A DNA stretch of 64,000 nucleotides from a bacterium (GCA_016932575.1 JAFGCO010000001.1:1-64000), one strand, 5' to 3'; counted from the stretch's first letter, positions 27,370 to 37,118 are shown. The notes: a model not told the origin generated them from the letters alone. Program-made: numbers and translations.

Positions 27370-30078
27370 TTACCTGAAATATCCTGTGCGCCCCGCACCC
27401 TTCTCAACTTTAATATCCTTTAACATGCTTGACTTGATATTGATGCGCAGATAAAAACGTTTATATCTTCCAGTGTGCCAGGTAATGTGAGCTTCCCAGC
27501 AGTGAAGGTCCCGATAAAAATTAAAATAATGGCTGGAAAACTGCTTTTCCACCCAGTCCCATTGTGTTCGCCAGCTGATTTTCCAGTGCGGGGTCAGGTT
27601 AAAATTGAGATTGATGTCCGAATAAAACCGGGCTTTATCATCAGTAATTCTTTTTTGATATCTGAATCCTGATCTGATATCCCAGGGAATACTGAAGTTG
27701 GCCATGGGCTCATTCGATTCGAACCGGTCACCGATGTCTTCCTGAAGCGGATCTTCCACATCACCATCCAGAGGATTCTCCCCTGTTTCTGTTGTTTTTG
27801 TCCCGGACTTCTGCTGGTTTCCGGTCCCTGCTTTTCCCTTTAAACTGAAATCCATATTGAAACTGATATTGGTCAGTTGCGCCAGCCTGAGTTTTTTCCA
27901 GGTTTTCATATCTGACCAGTCCACATCATCAATCCATAAAGTATTGGATTGAATCCGCCCATTCTCCTTCATTTTATAAAAAGAATACATCGCATTCATA
28001 CTGAGCCGATACTGACCAAACAGCCTCGCACTTAAAGACGAGTTGAGATTGCTCAGCCGATGGGTCTGAGCTTTCCAATTATATGATGAAGACAAACGAT
28101 ACGAAAAAAGATCGAATTTCTTTACATCTTCTCCCTGTCCTTTTTTCATCTGGAACACATTATTGACACTGAATCCCATGGACTGACTCTCGCTGCCCAG
28201 AGAAGGACTGATAACACCTCCTGAATATCGGTTTTTTTCGTAAACAGTTCCGGTCGTGTCGGCAATATCGACATAATAATGCCATTTTTCATCTGTAAAA
28301 TCAGGCTGGTAGCTGAAGCTGATTGAAGGGGTAAGCACATGGCGTATCTGTACATCGGGGATAAATCGGGACCTGAACAATCCGTAAATTTTTGTGTTGG
28401 CAGAAACACCTGTATTGAATGTGCGTACGGCAAAAAATCCCTGTTCTTCCTTTGAATCGATTTTGTTGGATTCAGGATCAAGGAAATAGCGATTCCTTCG
28501 GTCTATCCAGACTTCATCATAATTTAGATTCGGCTGTAACTGAAGCCAGCCAAAAAGCTTTGGCGAGATCAGAATACGCAGGTTGTGTTTCACACCCATA
28601 CCTTCATCTGTCTTTGTTTCTCCGTAGCCCTCGCGGTATACGGTGCGCTTCCTTTTCCCCAGAAAATTAATATTGTAGGGCACAGAAATCTTTTGATACC
28701 AGCGCTGTCGGCTCACTTGTTTGTTTCCGGTCGGAATTAAATTGCTCCAGCGATTTGAAAAGCTGATCTGGGGAATGGTTTCTGTAATATGTGGTGAGCC
28801 AGAAGCCGCGGCATCCTCCCGAATATTGCGATTCTGATTTAAATTGATACTCAGATTTCCTGAACCTCCAATACGTTTTGTTAATGTGGCATTGGACGAA
28901 ATGTTACCACGTGCGATTTCCTGCGGATTGGCGCTGGTTTCACGGTACAAATTATCTGAGCTGACCAGGGTCGCATTGACAGACAACCGGGTTGTGGGAG
29001 ATATTTCATGGCTGTGCGTCATATGCAGATCCCAGCGCCGCTCTCTGGTCCCTGAAACCTCGAAATTTTTTCGCGTGAATGAGCCCGAAATATTGCCGCG
29101 TAAGGCATAGCGTTTTTGATACCGGATGTCTCCCCGGAACAAAAATCCGGATTTTTCATAATAATTCACCGTGGCTTTCGCATCCCAGTAATTGCTGGCT
29201 GCCCAATAATACCCCAATCCCCGAATCGACCGGCCTTCCGTGGTACTCTCACCATATTTTGGCATCAGGAGACCGGAGTGCCGTCCTTTCTTGATGGGAA
29301 ACAGGGCAAAAGGCAGGGCCATCACCGGAATTTTTCCCAGATACATCACAACAGGCCTGGCCACGACTTTATCGTTAATCATAATCTTCATTTGTTTAGA
29401 CCAGAAATGAAAATGAAGATCTTCCTCCTTATCGCAGGTAGTAAACCGTGCGTCTCCCACATAGATTTGTTTACGGTCCGTCAATTTCATTGCCCGACCA
29501 TGATAGAATCCTTCATCATGCTCTGTGCGCCCCCTGAGCACAAACGCCTTTTTTGTCTTCATATTATATTTCATACGTTCGCCACGCATCACATCTCCGG
29601 CTTGTGTAAATTCAGGCAGCCCGACCAATTGTTCGGTTTGTACAGAATCTCCTGTCTCATTTGCTGTCCATACGGTATCCAACACCCCTTCAGCCACCAG
29701 CTCTCGCGTATCCCAATCCACTGTAATCTTTTCAGCCGTGAGAGTCATATTCGTATAATCCACCCTGGCTCGTCCTCTGAGGATTGTCATTTCTCTCCTG
29801 ACAAGATTTTCGATTACTTGTGCCTGATAGGTGATCGGACCTTCAAGGTCAGAAACTTTTTTTCGGGTGCTTTTGACTTGTATTGAATCTTCGGCCATCG
29901 AATCTGATAAAGCATCCACGTGCTCATGTTTCGATAGCAAGGAATCTGAATATGCTATAGTGGAGTCGGGTAAAAAGGCTTGCCGGGCAAACAAATCCAC
30001 CCCTAAAAAAAAGACAAGGATTACAGCAGTGCCGAATCCTCTCCCCTGAACGATTTGATTTTGAATCTGCTTGATAAT
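27370..30078 (-). CDS. lptD: LPS-assembly outer-membrane protein LptD (probable ATT start)
   Basis: About 902 aa. An OstA-like N-terminal domain (MTILRGRARVDYTNMTLTAE, then RMKYNMKTKKAFVLRG) leads into a large barrel. The junction FTTCDKEEDLHFHFWS, ALPFALFPIKKGRHSGLL and GLGYYWAASNYWDA is typical of FCB-group LptD, which inserts LPS in the outer leaflet. A GTG at 30000 leaves no signal peptide. In frame upstream, RGFGTAVILVFFLGVDLFA forms one, but no ATG, GTG or TTG precedes it. An ATT at 30076-30078 lies 7 nt after GAAGG and is the best start; a mutated start or an assembly error is the alternative. Confidence 0.85.
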   Translation of the reverse strand: MIKQIQNQIVQGRGFGTAVILVFFLGVDLFARQAFLPDSTIAYSDSLLSKHEHVDALSDSMAEDSIQVKSTRKKVSDLEGPITYQAQVIENLVRREMTILRGRARVDYTNMTLTAEKITVDWDTRELVAEGVLDTVWTANETGDSVQTEQLVGLPEFTQAGDVMRGERMKYNMKTKKAFVLRGRTEHDEGFYHGRAMKLTDRKQIYVGDARFTTCDKEEDLHFHFWSKQMKIMINDKVVARPVVMYLGKIPVMALPFALFPIKKGRHSGLLMPKYGESTTEGRSIRGLGYYWAASNYWDAKATVNYYEKSGFLFRGDIRYQKRYALRGNISGSFTRKNFEVSGTRERRWDLHMTHSHEISPTTRLSVNATLVSSDNLYRETSANPQEIARGNISSNATLTKRIGGSGNLSINLNQNRNIREDAAASGSPHITETIPQISFSNRWSNLIPTGNKQVSRQRWYQKISVPYNINFLGKRKRTVYREGYGETKTDEGMGVKHNLRILISPKLFGWLQLQPNLNYDEVWIDRRNRYFLDPESNKIDSKEEQGFFAVRTFNTGVSANTKIYGLFRSRFIPDVQIRHVLTPSISFSYQPDFTDEKWHYYVDIADTTGTVYEKNRYSGGVISPSLGSESQSMGFSVNNVFQMKKGQGEDVKKFDLFSYRLSSSYNWKAQTHRLSNLNSSLSARLFGQYRLSMNAMYSFYKMKENGRIQSNTLWIDDVDWSDMKTWKKLRLAQLTNISFNMDFSLKGKAGTGNQQKSGTKTTETGENPLDGDVEDPLQEDIGDRFESNEPMANFSIPWDIRSGFRYQKRITDDKARFYSDINLNFNLTPHWKISWRTQWDWVEKQFSSHYFNFYRDLHCWEAHITWHTGRYKRFYLRINIKSSMLKDIKVEKGAGRTGYFR

Positions 30079-30196
30079 TTTAAAACCTTCGCAACTGACA
30101 ATATATTGGCCCGGTTTCCAGCATATTATGACACAAAATAATTTAATTCCTGCCGATCCAAACCTTTAACCTGCTGACAGTGAACAGAAAATGGAT

Positions 30197-31132
30197 TTAG
30201 TCAATCGACCTGGCAAGATAGGCGGCACCTACCAATCCAGCGGAATTTCCCAACTGCGCTTTGACAATTTCCACGGATTCAGCCGCTTCGGGCAGCGCAT
30301 CCTTTTGAACGCGCGCTCTGGCTGCCTCCAAAATAAAGTTGCCGGCATTGGCAATTCCCCCACCCACTACAACACGCTCGATATTCAAAAGATTTGCCAC
30401 ATCTGCCAGGGCAATGCCAAGGTAGTCGCCGGCACGCTGGAAAGCCTCTATCGCCAGGGTATCCCCGTTTACGGCATCATGATAGATCTCACGCGGGGTG
30501 AGCTTTTCAACGCCCCGCAAAGAAGACTCCACTCCCGCATCCAGCGCTTCTCGAACCATACGAACAATACCTCGGATGCTGGCGTATTCTTCAATACACC
30601 CTTTTCTGCCGCACGAGCAGGTATGACCATTGCAATCGACAGTTATATGCCCGAATTCACCGGCCAAATCTCTAAATCCTCGAAAGATCCTGCCATTCAG
30701 CACGAGCCCGCCTCCAACGCCTGTCCCCAGAGTCACCATCAGCAGATGCTGACTCCCCTGACCGGCGCCATAAGCAAATTCTCCCAGTGCGGCCACATTC
30801 GCGTCATTGTCAAGCACCACCGGACATCCGAGTTTCTTTTTAATAACCGGCGTTACAGAAACATCTTTCCAGCCAGGAAGATTCGGCGCAAAATAGCATA
30901 TGCCTCTTTCCACATTAATCTGTCCGGGAATACCGATCCCCACTCCTCCGATTTCAGATCCTTCCGCAACATCTTGTATCACCTGGATAATGCGGCCGAG
31001 TACATGGGCCTGGCCCTTGTCCGCTTCTGTGGATATACTCATCTCCTTTAAAACTTTACCCTGATCCGAGACGGAACCTGCTTTGATATTCGTCCCCCCC
31101 AGATCCACACCGATAAACAGCACTTTACCCAT
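30197..31132 (-). CDS. ROK-family glucokinase/sugar kinase
   Basis: 311 aa. ROK kinase with the phosphate-binding loop GVDLGGTNIKAG (8-19), catalytic Asp110 in LDNDANVAALGE, and the zinc site made by His162 (GEFGH) and Cys172, Cys174, Cys179 in CSCGRKGC. These match ROK glucokinases, which make glucose 6-phosphate from ATP and glucose, although N-acetyl sugars or fructose are possible substrates. It lies downstream of rarA on the same strand and about 120 bp upstream of lptD. GGAG precedes the ATG. No sugar transporter is adjacent. Confidence 0.9.
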   Translation of the reverse strand: MGKVLFIGVDLGGTNIKAGSVSDQGKVLKEMSISTEADKGQAHVLGRIIQVIQDVAEGSEIGGVGIGIPGQINVERGICYFAPNLPGWKDVSVTPVIKKKLGCPVVLDNDANVAALGEFAYGAGQGSQHLLMVTLGTGVGGGLVLNGRIFRGFRDLAGEFGHITVDCNGHTCSCGRKGCIEEYASIRGIVRMVREALDAGVESSLRGVEKLTPREIYHDAVNGDTLAIEAFQRAGDYLGIALADVANLLNIERVVVGGGIANAGNFILEAARARVQKDALPEAAESVEIVKAQLGNSAGLVGAAYLARSID

Positions 31133-31299
31133 GATTTATCTCCAATTGGCTTGATTCGAGCAAAATGGACTGGACTTTTTTATCTGGAAAGCCGGTCTCA
31201 GAAATTCCCCGCTTTTTCGGAATATGCTTGTATACGTTCATGGGGTGCCATAAGGTACACAGGAATTTAACAAGAATCAATAAATTGTTCAATGTTTAT

Positions 31300-32625
31300 T
31301 CACTTTCTGTTCTTCCGTTTTCCCCACCAGTAGGCCAGCCGTTCCCGGATGATTTTTTCCGCTCCAAAATTTTTGGGACGGTAGTAAATCATGTCTTTTA
31401 ATTTGTCCGGAAGATACGTTTGATCCACAAATCCGCCGGGGTAGTCATGCGCATATTTATAATCCTTTCCGTAATCCATGTCCTTCATCAGTCCGGTCGG
31501 TGCATTACGCAAATGGAGCGGTACCGGTTCCTGCCCAAATTCAGGTAAGTCAGCCATGGCCTGGTCAATGGCCAGATAAGCCGCGTTGCTCTTGGGCGCG
31601 CTTGCCAGATAGGTGGCTGCCTGCGAAAGAATAATGCGCGCCTCCGGCATCCCGATGGCGTGAACTGCCTGAAAAGCCGCATTTGCCATGACGAGCCCCT
31701 GAGGGTCTGCATTGCCGATATCTTCGGAGGCCAGAATAATTAATCGCCGGGCGATAAACAGGGGATCTTCTCCGGCATTCAGCATACGGGCCAGATAATG
31801 CACAGCCGCATCCGGATCAGATCCGCGAACGGACTTGATGAATGCGGAAATTGTGTCATAATGCTGATCGCCTGCTTTATCGTATCGAAAGATTTTTTTC
31901 TGAAGCGCTTCCTGTAAAACGGCTTTTGTTATTTTTAGCCGGTTCTTTTTCACGGGTGCCAGTTGGATGCATATTTCCAATGTGGTCAATACCATGCGTG
32001 CGTCGCCACCGGCCATTTTTACCAAGATCGACTGGATATTTTTATCAAATCCAACCTGGATACTTTTAAGAAGAATATCTTCAGATAATGCGCGTTCCAT
32101 CAGTTGAATTAAATCATTTTCCTGCAGCGGATTCAATGTGAGTACACGGCATCTGGATAAAAGCGGTGCGATGACTTCAAACGAGGGATTTTCCGTGGTT
32201 GCCCCGATAAATGTGATGGTCCCATCCTCCACCGAGTGAAGCAATGCATCCTGCTGGGCCTTGTTGAACCTGTGAATTTCATCGATGAACAGGATCGTGG
32301 ATTTGGCAGTCCGAAGACGCTGTTTTGAAGCTTGCTCAATGATCAGACGAATGTCTTTCACCCCTGCTGTGACAGCGCTGATTGCATGAAAGAAAGCATC
32401 GCTTTCATTCGCAAGGATCCGGGCGAGCGTGGTTTTGCCTACACCGGGCGGCCCCCAGAAAATCAGGGAGAAAAACCGTCCACGCTCAACCATTGTTCGT
32501 AATATCCGTCCCGGACCGGTCAGATGCTGCTGGCCTGCCAGCTGATCCAGAATCTTCGGCCGCATGCGTTCAGCCAGAGGTGCCAGCTCAGGATTTTCCG
32601 GGATTTCCTTGTCAAATAAATCCAT
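31300..32625 (-). CDS. rarA: Replication-associated recombination protein A (AAA+ ATPase)
   Basis: 441 aa. RarA/MgsA family AAA+ protein that acts at stalled replication forks. The N-terminal PLAERMRPKILDQLAGQQHL is the family signature. Walker A is GPPGVGKTT (58-66), Walker B is ILFIDEIHRFNKAQQD, and sensor sequence FIGATTENPSFE follows. The C-terminal tetramerisation region includes DYGKDYKYAHDYPGGFVDQ-type sequence. The ATG at 32625 has no strong ribosome site. It is divergent from the secreted-protein gene upstream. Confidence 0.95.
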   Translation of the reverse strand: MDLFDKEIPENPELAPLAERMRPKILDQLAGQQHLTGPGRILRTMVERGRFFSLIFWGPPGVGKTTLARILANESDAFFHAISAVTAGVKDIRLIIEQASKQRLRTAKSTILFIDEIHRFNKAQQDALLHSVEDGTITFIGATTENPSFEVIAPLLSRCRVLTLNPLQENDLIQLMERALSEDILLKSIQVGFDKNIQSILVKMAGGDARMVLTTLEICIQLAPVKKNRLKITKAVLQEALQKKIFRYDKAGDQHYDTISAFIKSVRGSDPDAAVHYLARMLNAGEDPLFIARRLIILASEDIGNADPQGLVMANAAFQAVHAIGMPEARIILSQAATYLASAPKSNAAYLAIDQAMADLPEFGQEPVPLHLRNAPTGLMKDMDYGKDYKYAHDYPGGFVDQTYLPDKLKDMIYYRPKNFGAEKIIRERLAYWWGKRKNRK

Positions 32626-32813
32626 ATCAGAAAGTTAAAGGGACAGCCGGATAAAGTCAAGGTTACAATTGTTGAAGAGCATTGAAATTTTAGCCTGTAC
32701 ACCACTCCCCCAGTCCGATCAATAAGAAAACATGGATTCGACTCGGCATTCCGGATCCGCATGGAACGACGCTTTCCAACTGCCATTGAAAAAGTCATAT
32801 GGATAAAAACCGT

Positions 32814-32844
32814 TTGACAAAATAAAAATTATTTTCTATATAAT
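32814..32844 (+). promoter_or_regulatory. Strong sigma70-type promoter of the secreted protein gene
   Basis: TTGACA (32814-32819) is followed by 17 bp and TATATAAT (32837-32844), which offers TATATA at 17 bp or TATAAT at 19 bp. The predicted leader to the ATG at 32956 is about 105 nt and AT-rich. This is the clearest promoter in the window. Confidence 0.6.
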
Positions 32845-32955
32845 AAACATAACAGATTTCTCCATGCATTTGTCATTGCTGTTCATCTTCAATTAGCTGA
32901 AACATATCACAATTTTATCTTGAATATTATTATCACACTGAAGGGAGATAATTTC

Positions 32956-34098
32956 ATGAAAAAAGATAATGTGAAAAATCTTGATAAAAAACTCTTGGGT
33001 TACTCTCTTGCCGCTGGTGCGATTTTGGCCGGGGGCAGATCCTTCGCTGCGGTTCAGCATTCGGATCCGCCGGACATAAGCATTTATGCGTGGGGCGTAT
33101 TTCCTGTGGCATTCCCTGTAGGTACGGAGTATTTTTATTTGTACAGTTCATTTTTTTCTTCCTATTATAGCGCATTGGCCTACCCTTATAATGGTCTGGC
33201 CAATGCGGGGACGTTTCCTTACGTAAAAGCACTGAATACCGGACAACAGGTCGGACCGGGTCTCAATTTTGGTAACATTCCATTTCTCGGTTCCACTTCT
33301 GCCGGAAATTTTCCCAATGCCGGTCAAAAATGTATCGGTGTTCTGTATAATGACGTCGATGGCGTCCATTATGGCTGGATTCGTGTCTCGGTCACGCTGC
33401 CTCCCAGTCCCGGCTTCGCCAAGATTACCATACATGATTGGGCGTATGAAGATACGGCAAACCGTCCCGTTCTCGCAGGCACCCAGACTTCCTTAAACGT
33501 CCAGCTGAATCAATTTACAGCATGTCTCGAACCTGACGGCGTCAATCTGAACTGGGCCACGCAGAGTGAAATCGACAATCTGGGATTTGTTCTGGAACGC
33601 AGGGAATTGGATAACGCTGGAAATGTTATCAACGATTGGTCGGAAATCGCTTCATATCTGACCCATGTCGATCTTCAGGGTCAGGGCAATACCTCGGAAG
33701 AAACCCTGTACAGCTTTACGGATCAGAACATGGCTGAAGGCGCGATTTATGAATATCAGCTGATCGACGTGAATGTTCAGGGCAATCGAAATACAAGCCT
33801 GAGTTTGAATATCAAAATACAGGGAATCGTACCGGATGAAATGACGCTTGGTCAAAACTATCCCAATCCGTTTAATCCGAGAACCACAATCAAATTCGGC
33901 ATTCCGGAAGCAGATCGGGTCACGCTTTCTGTTTACAACCTCAAAGGTCAGACAATCGACCATCTGATCAATGAGCATTTGCCTGCAGGGTATCACGAGA
34001 TCCCGTGGGATGGCTCTCCTTTCCCGGCGGGTGTCTATTTTTATGAACTCCGGGCCGGAGACCGGCGGGAGGTCCGCAAATTGAATCTGATAAAGTAA
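32956..34098 (+). CDS. Secreted protein with C-terminal FlgD-like sorting domain
   Basis: 380 aa from the ATG at 32956, with GGGAGA 7 nt upstream. A signal-like segment, SLAAGAILAGGRSFA, ends near residue 32. The N-terminal half (about 35-180) has a beta-sandwich pattern, including CIGVLYNDVDGVHYGWIRV, as in low-homology secreted proteins of unknown role. Residues about 185-290 resemble an Ig/fibronectin-like unit (LNWATQSEIDNLGFVLER) common just before sorting tails. The tail opens with QNYPNPFNPRTTIKFG and ends VRKLNLIK. It has its own promoter and terminator, so it is monocistronic and probably well expressed. Confidence 0.7.
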   Translation: MKKDNVKNLDKKLLGYSLAAGAILAGGRSFAAVQHSDPPDISIYAWGVFPVAFPVGTEYFYLYSSFFSSYYSALAYPYNGLANAGTFPYVKALNTGQQVGPGLNFGNIPFLGSTSAGNFPNAGQKCIGVLYNDVDGVHYGWIRVSVTLPPSPGFAKITIHDWAYEDTANRPVLAGTQTSLNVQLNQFTACLEPDGVNLNWATQSEIDNLGFVLERRELDNAGNVINDWSEIASYLTHVDLQGQGNTSEETLYSFTDQNMAEGAIYEYQLIDVNVQGNRNTSLSLNIKIQGIVPDEMTLGQNYPNPFNPRTTIKFGIPEADRVTLSVYNLKGQTIDHLINEHLPAGYHEIPWDGSPFPAGVYFYELRAGDRREVRKLNLIK

Positions 34099-34132
34099 TG
34101 CTTGATTCAATACGGGACATTTTTAAAATAAC

Positions 34133-34161
34133 ATCCCCCTTCACTCAAGGGGGATTTTTTT
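34133..34161 (+). terminator. Rho-independent terminator
   Basis: ATCCCCCTT (34133-34141), loop CACTC, AAGGGGGAT (34147-34155), then a run of T residues. It follows the stop of the secreted protein gene by 35 bp. Confidence 0.9.
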
Positions 34162-34275
34162 ATGCTTTGGATATTTGATGATATTTTGTATAATTAAAAT
34201 CAGAATCAACAACTATTTTTGAATCATATATGGCTATTATCGAATCTTCATACAAATAATGTCAGGAAAATATGT

Positions 34276-34509
34276 ATGACAGATCATGCGGATCAGGAAA
34301 AGAATCCTTCTCCGGATACCAGGCCCCGGACAAAACATTATACCTCATACGAGGATTTCTACAATGACATCCCCGAAGAAGGATCCCTTGGGATCCTGGC
34401 CATGGGATTTCAGGGGGTGCTGGCCTGGCGGAGAAAAAAAGAAGAGCTGAAAGCCGCGCGGGATAAACAGAATTTTTCATTCGAAAAATCGGAGGAAAAT
34501 CATGGCTGA
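34276..34509 (+). CDS. Small 77-aa protein of unknown function, translationally coupled to the phosphodiesterase
   Basis: From the ATG at 34276 (AGGA 8 nt upstream) the product is MTDHADQEK...ENHG. Its polar N-terminus is followed by SYEDFYNDIPEEGSLGILA and a short hydrophobic stretch, LGILAMGFQGVLAW, then RRKKEE. The stretch is too short for a sure transmembrane helix. The stop overlaps the next gene's start by 8 bp, a sign of coupling. I do not recognise a family; its position suggests a partner or regulator of the downstream phosphodiesterase/TPR protein. Confidence 0.6.
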   Translation: MTDHADQEKNPSPDTRPRTKHYTSYEDFYNDIPEEGSLGILAMGFQGVLAWRRKKEELKAARDKQNFSFEKSEENHG

Positions 34510-36523
34510 ACGACCGGCCAAAAGAGTACTCCTGATTGGCTGGGATGCCGCAGACTGGAAAATCATCAATCCCCTGCTTGACGCGGGTGAAATGCCGGCC
34601 CTGGAATCTCTTGTCAACAATGGGGTGATGGGGAATCTGGCCACCCTCGATCCGCCATTATCCCCCATGATGTGGACCTCCATTGCCACAGGCATGCATG
34701 CGGACAAACACGGGATTCAAGGATTCATTGAACCCGCGCCGCAGGCTCAGGGCGTGCGTCCGGTCATGACCACTTCCAGAAAGGTCAAGGCCCTCTGGAA
34801 TATTCTCATGCAAAACGGACTGAAAACCCATGTGGTCGGCTGGTGGCCCGGGCATCCTGCCGAACCGATCAACGGGATCTATATTTCCAATCATTATCAA
34901 CGGGCGTACGCACCCATTGACAAACCCTGGCACCTTCATCCGGGAACCATTCATCCCAAAGAAATGGAATCTGTTTTTGATCAGCTTCGAATTCATCCTG
35001 CGGAACTCACAGGCGCTCATATTATGCCCTTTGTCCCGGAACTAAAAAAAATCGATCAGGAAAAAGAGAAAAAAATAGAGATGTTGGGTAAAATCATTGC
35101 CGATGCAGCAACGATTCATAATGCTGCAACCTATATCATGGAAAACGAGCCCTGGGATTTCATGGCTGTCTATTATGATGCCATCGATCATTTCTGCCAT
35201 GGATTTATCAATTTCCATCCGCCAAAGATGGAATTTGTTCCCAACGACCAGTATGAGCTTTATCAGGGTGTTGTCAACGGCGGATATCGTTTTCATGATA
35301 TGATGCTGGCGAGACTCATTGAACTCGCAGGTCCTGATACGACCATTGTCCTGGTCTCGGACCACGGATTTCACTCGGATCATCTGCGTCCAACCGGCAT
35401 CCGGAAAATTCCGGCCGGTCCCGCCGACCAGCATCGGTCATACGGCGTCATTTGTATGAAAGGCCGGAATATTCAGAAGGATGAACGGATTTACGGTGCC
35501 ACACTGCTGGATATCACTCCTACCATTCTTTCACTGTATGGATTGCCGACCGGTCGTGACATGGACGGGCATACGCTGGTACAGGCCTTTAAAAAACCAT
35601 TCGTTCCGGAAATGATCGACAGCTGGGAAAAAGTGGAAGGCGATGCCGGTATGCATCCTGTGGATTTACAGGAAGATCCCTGGGCGGCGCAGGAGGCCAT
35701 GCAGCAACTGATTGCGCTTGGCTATATTGAAAAACCGGATAAGAACAAACAAAAGGCCATTACAAAGACAACGAATGAATCCCGGTTTTATCTGGCGCGT
35801 GTCTACATGAATAAATCCATGTTTCAGGAAGCCCTGCCCATCCTGGAAAAACTTTATAAAAAAAACCCGGATGAAATACGATTTGGTCTTCAGCTGATAC
35901 GATGTCTGCTGGAATTAGGCGCGCCTGAGGCCAGCCAGAAAATACTGGATGAAATAAAAGTTCTTGCGGAAAAAAACCGGAAGAAAAAAGAAAAACAAAC
36001 GGATTATACGCCTCATCTTGATCTGCTTCAGGGAAGAATTTTTCTCGAGAAAAACAGGCCCATGCAGGCTCTGGAATCTCTTGAAAAAGCGGAAAAAATG
36101 CTTTCCAGTCATCCGGGTCTTTATTTGCAGATCGGTTCTGTTTATTCAAAACTGAAATTCTGGAACAAGGCGATTGATACATATCAAAAGGTGCTTTCTT
36201 TGGATCCGGACAATGCGCAAGCGCATCATGGACTGGCCCGTGCATATTTAAGGCAGCGCCGTTATGTCGAAGCCGCGGAAGAAGCGTTGGAAGCCATCGG
36301 ACTATTATATCATTACCCTCATGCGCATTTCAACCTTGGCCTGGCTCTTTTAAGAATCAAACGCTTCGAGCGCGCCGCAGAAGCATTTGAGGTCTGCCTG
36401 AGAATGGCACCTGACATGAATCGGGCGCGACGGCTCCTCATCCACCTGTATGAAAAACAATTGAACAACTCAGAAAAAGCGGAAGCCCATCGAAAAATGC
36501 TGGAGGATTCCGAATCCGCTTAA
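34502..36523 (+). CDS. Alkaline-phosphatase-superfamily phosphodiesterase with C-terminal TPR repeats
   Basis: 673 aa. Residues 1-380 are a type I phosphodiesterase/nucleotide pyrophosphatase-like domain: metal ligand Asp15 in IGWDAADW, nucleophile region SPMMWTSIATG (Thr59), YYDAIDHFCHG and VSDHGFHSDH with Asp/His metal ligands. Residues about 410-665 form several TPR repeats (for example AIDTYQKVLSLDPDNAQA) for protein contacts. No signal peptide is seen, so it is probably cytoplasmic, unusual for a superfamily with many exported members. It is followed at 27 bp by a sulfotransferase-like gene and then an ABC exporter, and preceded by the coupled 77-aa gene. The substrate is unknown. Confidence 0.85.
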   Translation: MAERPAKRVLLIGWDAADWKIINPLLDAGEMPALESLVNNGVMGNLATLDPPLSPMMWTSIATGMHADKHGIQGFIEPAPQAQGVRPVMTTSRKVKALWNILMQNGLKTHVVGWWPGHPAEPINGIYISNHYQRAYAPIDKPWHLHPGTIHPKEMESVFDQLRIHPAELTGAHIMPFVPELKKIDQEKEKKIEMLGKIIADAATIHNAATYIMENEPWDFMAVYYDAIDHFCHGFINFHPPKMEFVPNDQYELYQGVVNGGYRFHDMMLARLIELAGPDTTIVLVSDHGFHSDHLRPTGIRKIPAGPADQHRSYGVICMKGRNIQKDERIYGATLLDITPTILSLYGLPTGRDMDGHTLVQAFKKPFVPEMIDSWEKVEGDAGMHPVDLQEDPWAAQEAMQQLIALGYIEKPDKNKQKAITKTTNESRFYLARVYMNKSMFQEALPILEKLYKKNPDEIRFGLQLIRCLLELGAPEASQKILDEIKVLAEKNRKKKEKQTDYTPHLDLLQGRIFLEKNRPMQALESLEKAEKMLSSHPGLYLQIGSVYSKLKFWNKAIDTYQKVLSLDPDNAQAHHGLARAYLRQRRYVEAAEEALEAIGLLYHYPHAHFNLGLALLRIKRFERAAEAFEVCLRMAPDMNRARRLLIHLYEKQLNNSEKAEAHRKMLEDSESA

Positions 36524-36550
36524 AACTTTTCTGAAACAGGAGAATCTAAA

Positions 36551-37111
36551 TTGATCACCATTGTCTCTGGATTGCCGCGTTCAGGCACATCACTCATGAT
36601 GCAAATGCTGGAAAAAGGCGGTATGGAAACCCTGAAAGATAATTCCCGTATACCAGACGTGAACAATCCGCGCGGTTATTATGAATATAATAAAGCAAAA
36701 TCCCTTCAAAAGGACAATACATGGCTCAAGGACGCGGAAGGCAGGTGTGTTAAAATCATCGCCCCATTGCTCTGTTTTCTTCCGGTCCAATATGAATATA
36801 ATATTCTCTTCATGACAAGAAATATGGATGAGATGATCCAGTCGCAAACAAAAATGCTTCACAACATGCACCAGCAGGGGGCAGCGCTTGAATCTTCTGT
36901 ACTTAAGAAGACATTTCAGAAACAAACAGATAAGGTCCTCCTCCTTCTGTCAAATTTTAAAAATGTCAGGCTCCAAAAATTTTCCTACAATGAAATGATC
37001 AATAATCCGACTGCCAATGCACTGTTGGTCAATCAATTTTTAAAATCCTCTCTTTCTGTCAATGCAATGGCTTCCGCAATAGATCAATCGTTATACCACG
37101 AACGGCTCTGA
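36551..37111 (+). CDS. Short sulfotransferase-like P-loop protein (TTG start)
   Basis: 186 aa. It opens with ITIVSGLPRSGTSLMMQML, the 5'-phosphosulfate-binding loop of PAPS-dependent sulfotransferases, and NILFMTRNMDEMIQSQ fits the second, 3'-phosphate-binding element. The protein is shorter than typical sulfotransferases (250 aa or more). The start is TTG with AGGAG 8 nt upstream. It lies 27 bp behind the phosphodiesterase-TPR gene and 7 bp ahead of the ABC ATPase, so it is part of the same operon. Sulfation of an exported molecule is possible but unproven. Confidence 0.7.
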   Translation: MITIVSGLPRSGTSLMMQMLEKGGMETLKDNSRIPDVNNPRGYYEYNKAKSLQKDNTWLKDAEGRCVKIIAPLLCFLPVQYEYNILFMTRNMDEMIQSQTKMLHNMHQQGAALESSVLKKTFQKQTDKVLLLLSNFKNVRLQKFSYNEMINNPTANALLVNQFLKSSLSVNAMASAIDQSLYHERL

Positions 37112-37118
37112 GATCGTT

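Noticed and set aside
29116-29886. 256-aa plus-strand open frame inside lptD
   Set aside because: Antisense shadow of the LptD barrel, without a ribosome site or recognised domain.
30191-31051. 286-aa plus-strand open frame over the ROK kinase gene
   Set aside because: Antisense to an intact ROK kinase with all active-site residues; composition is not protein-like.
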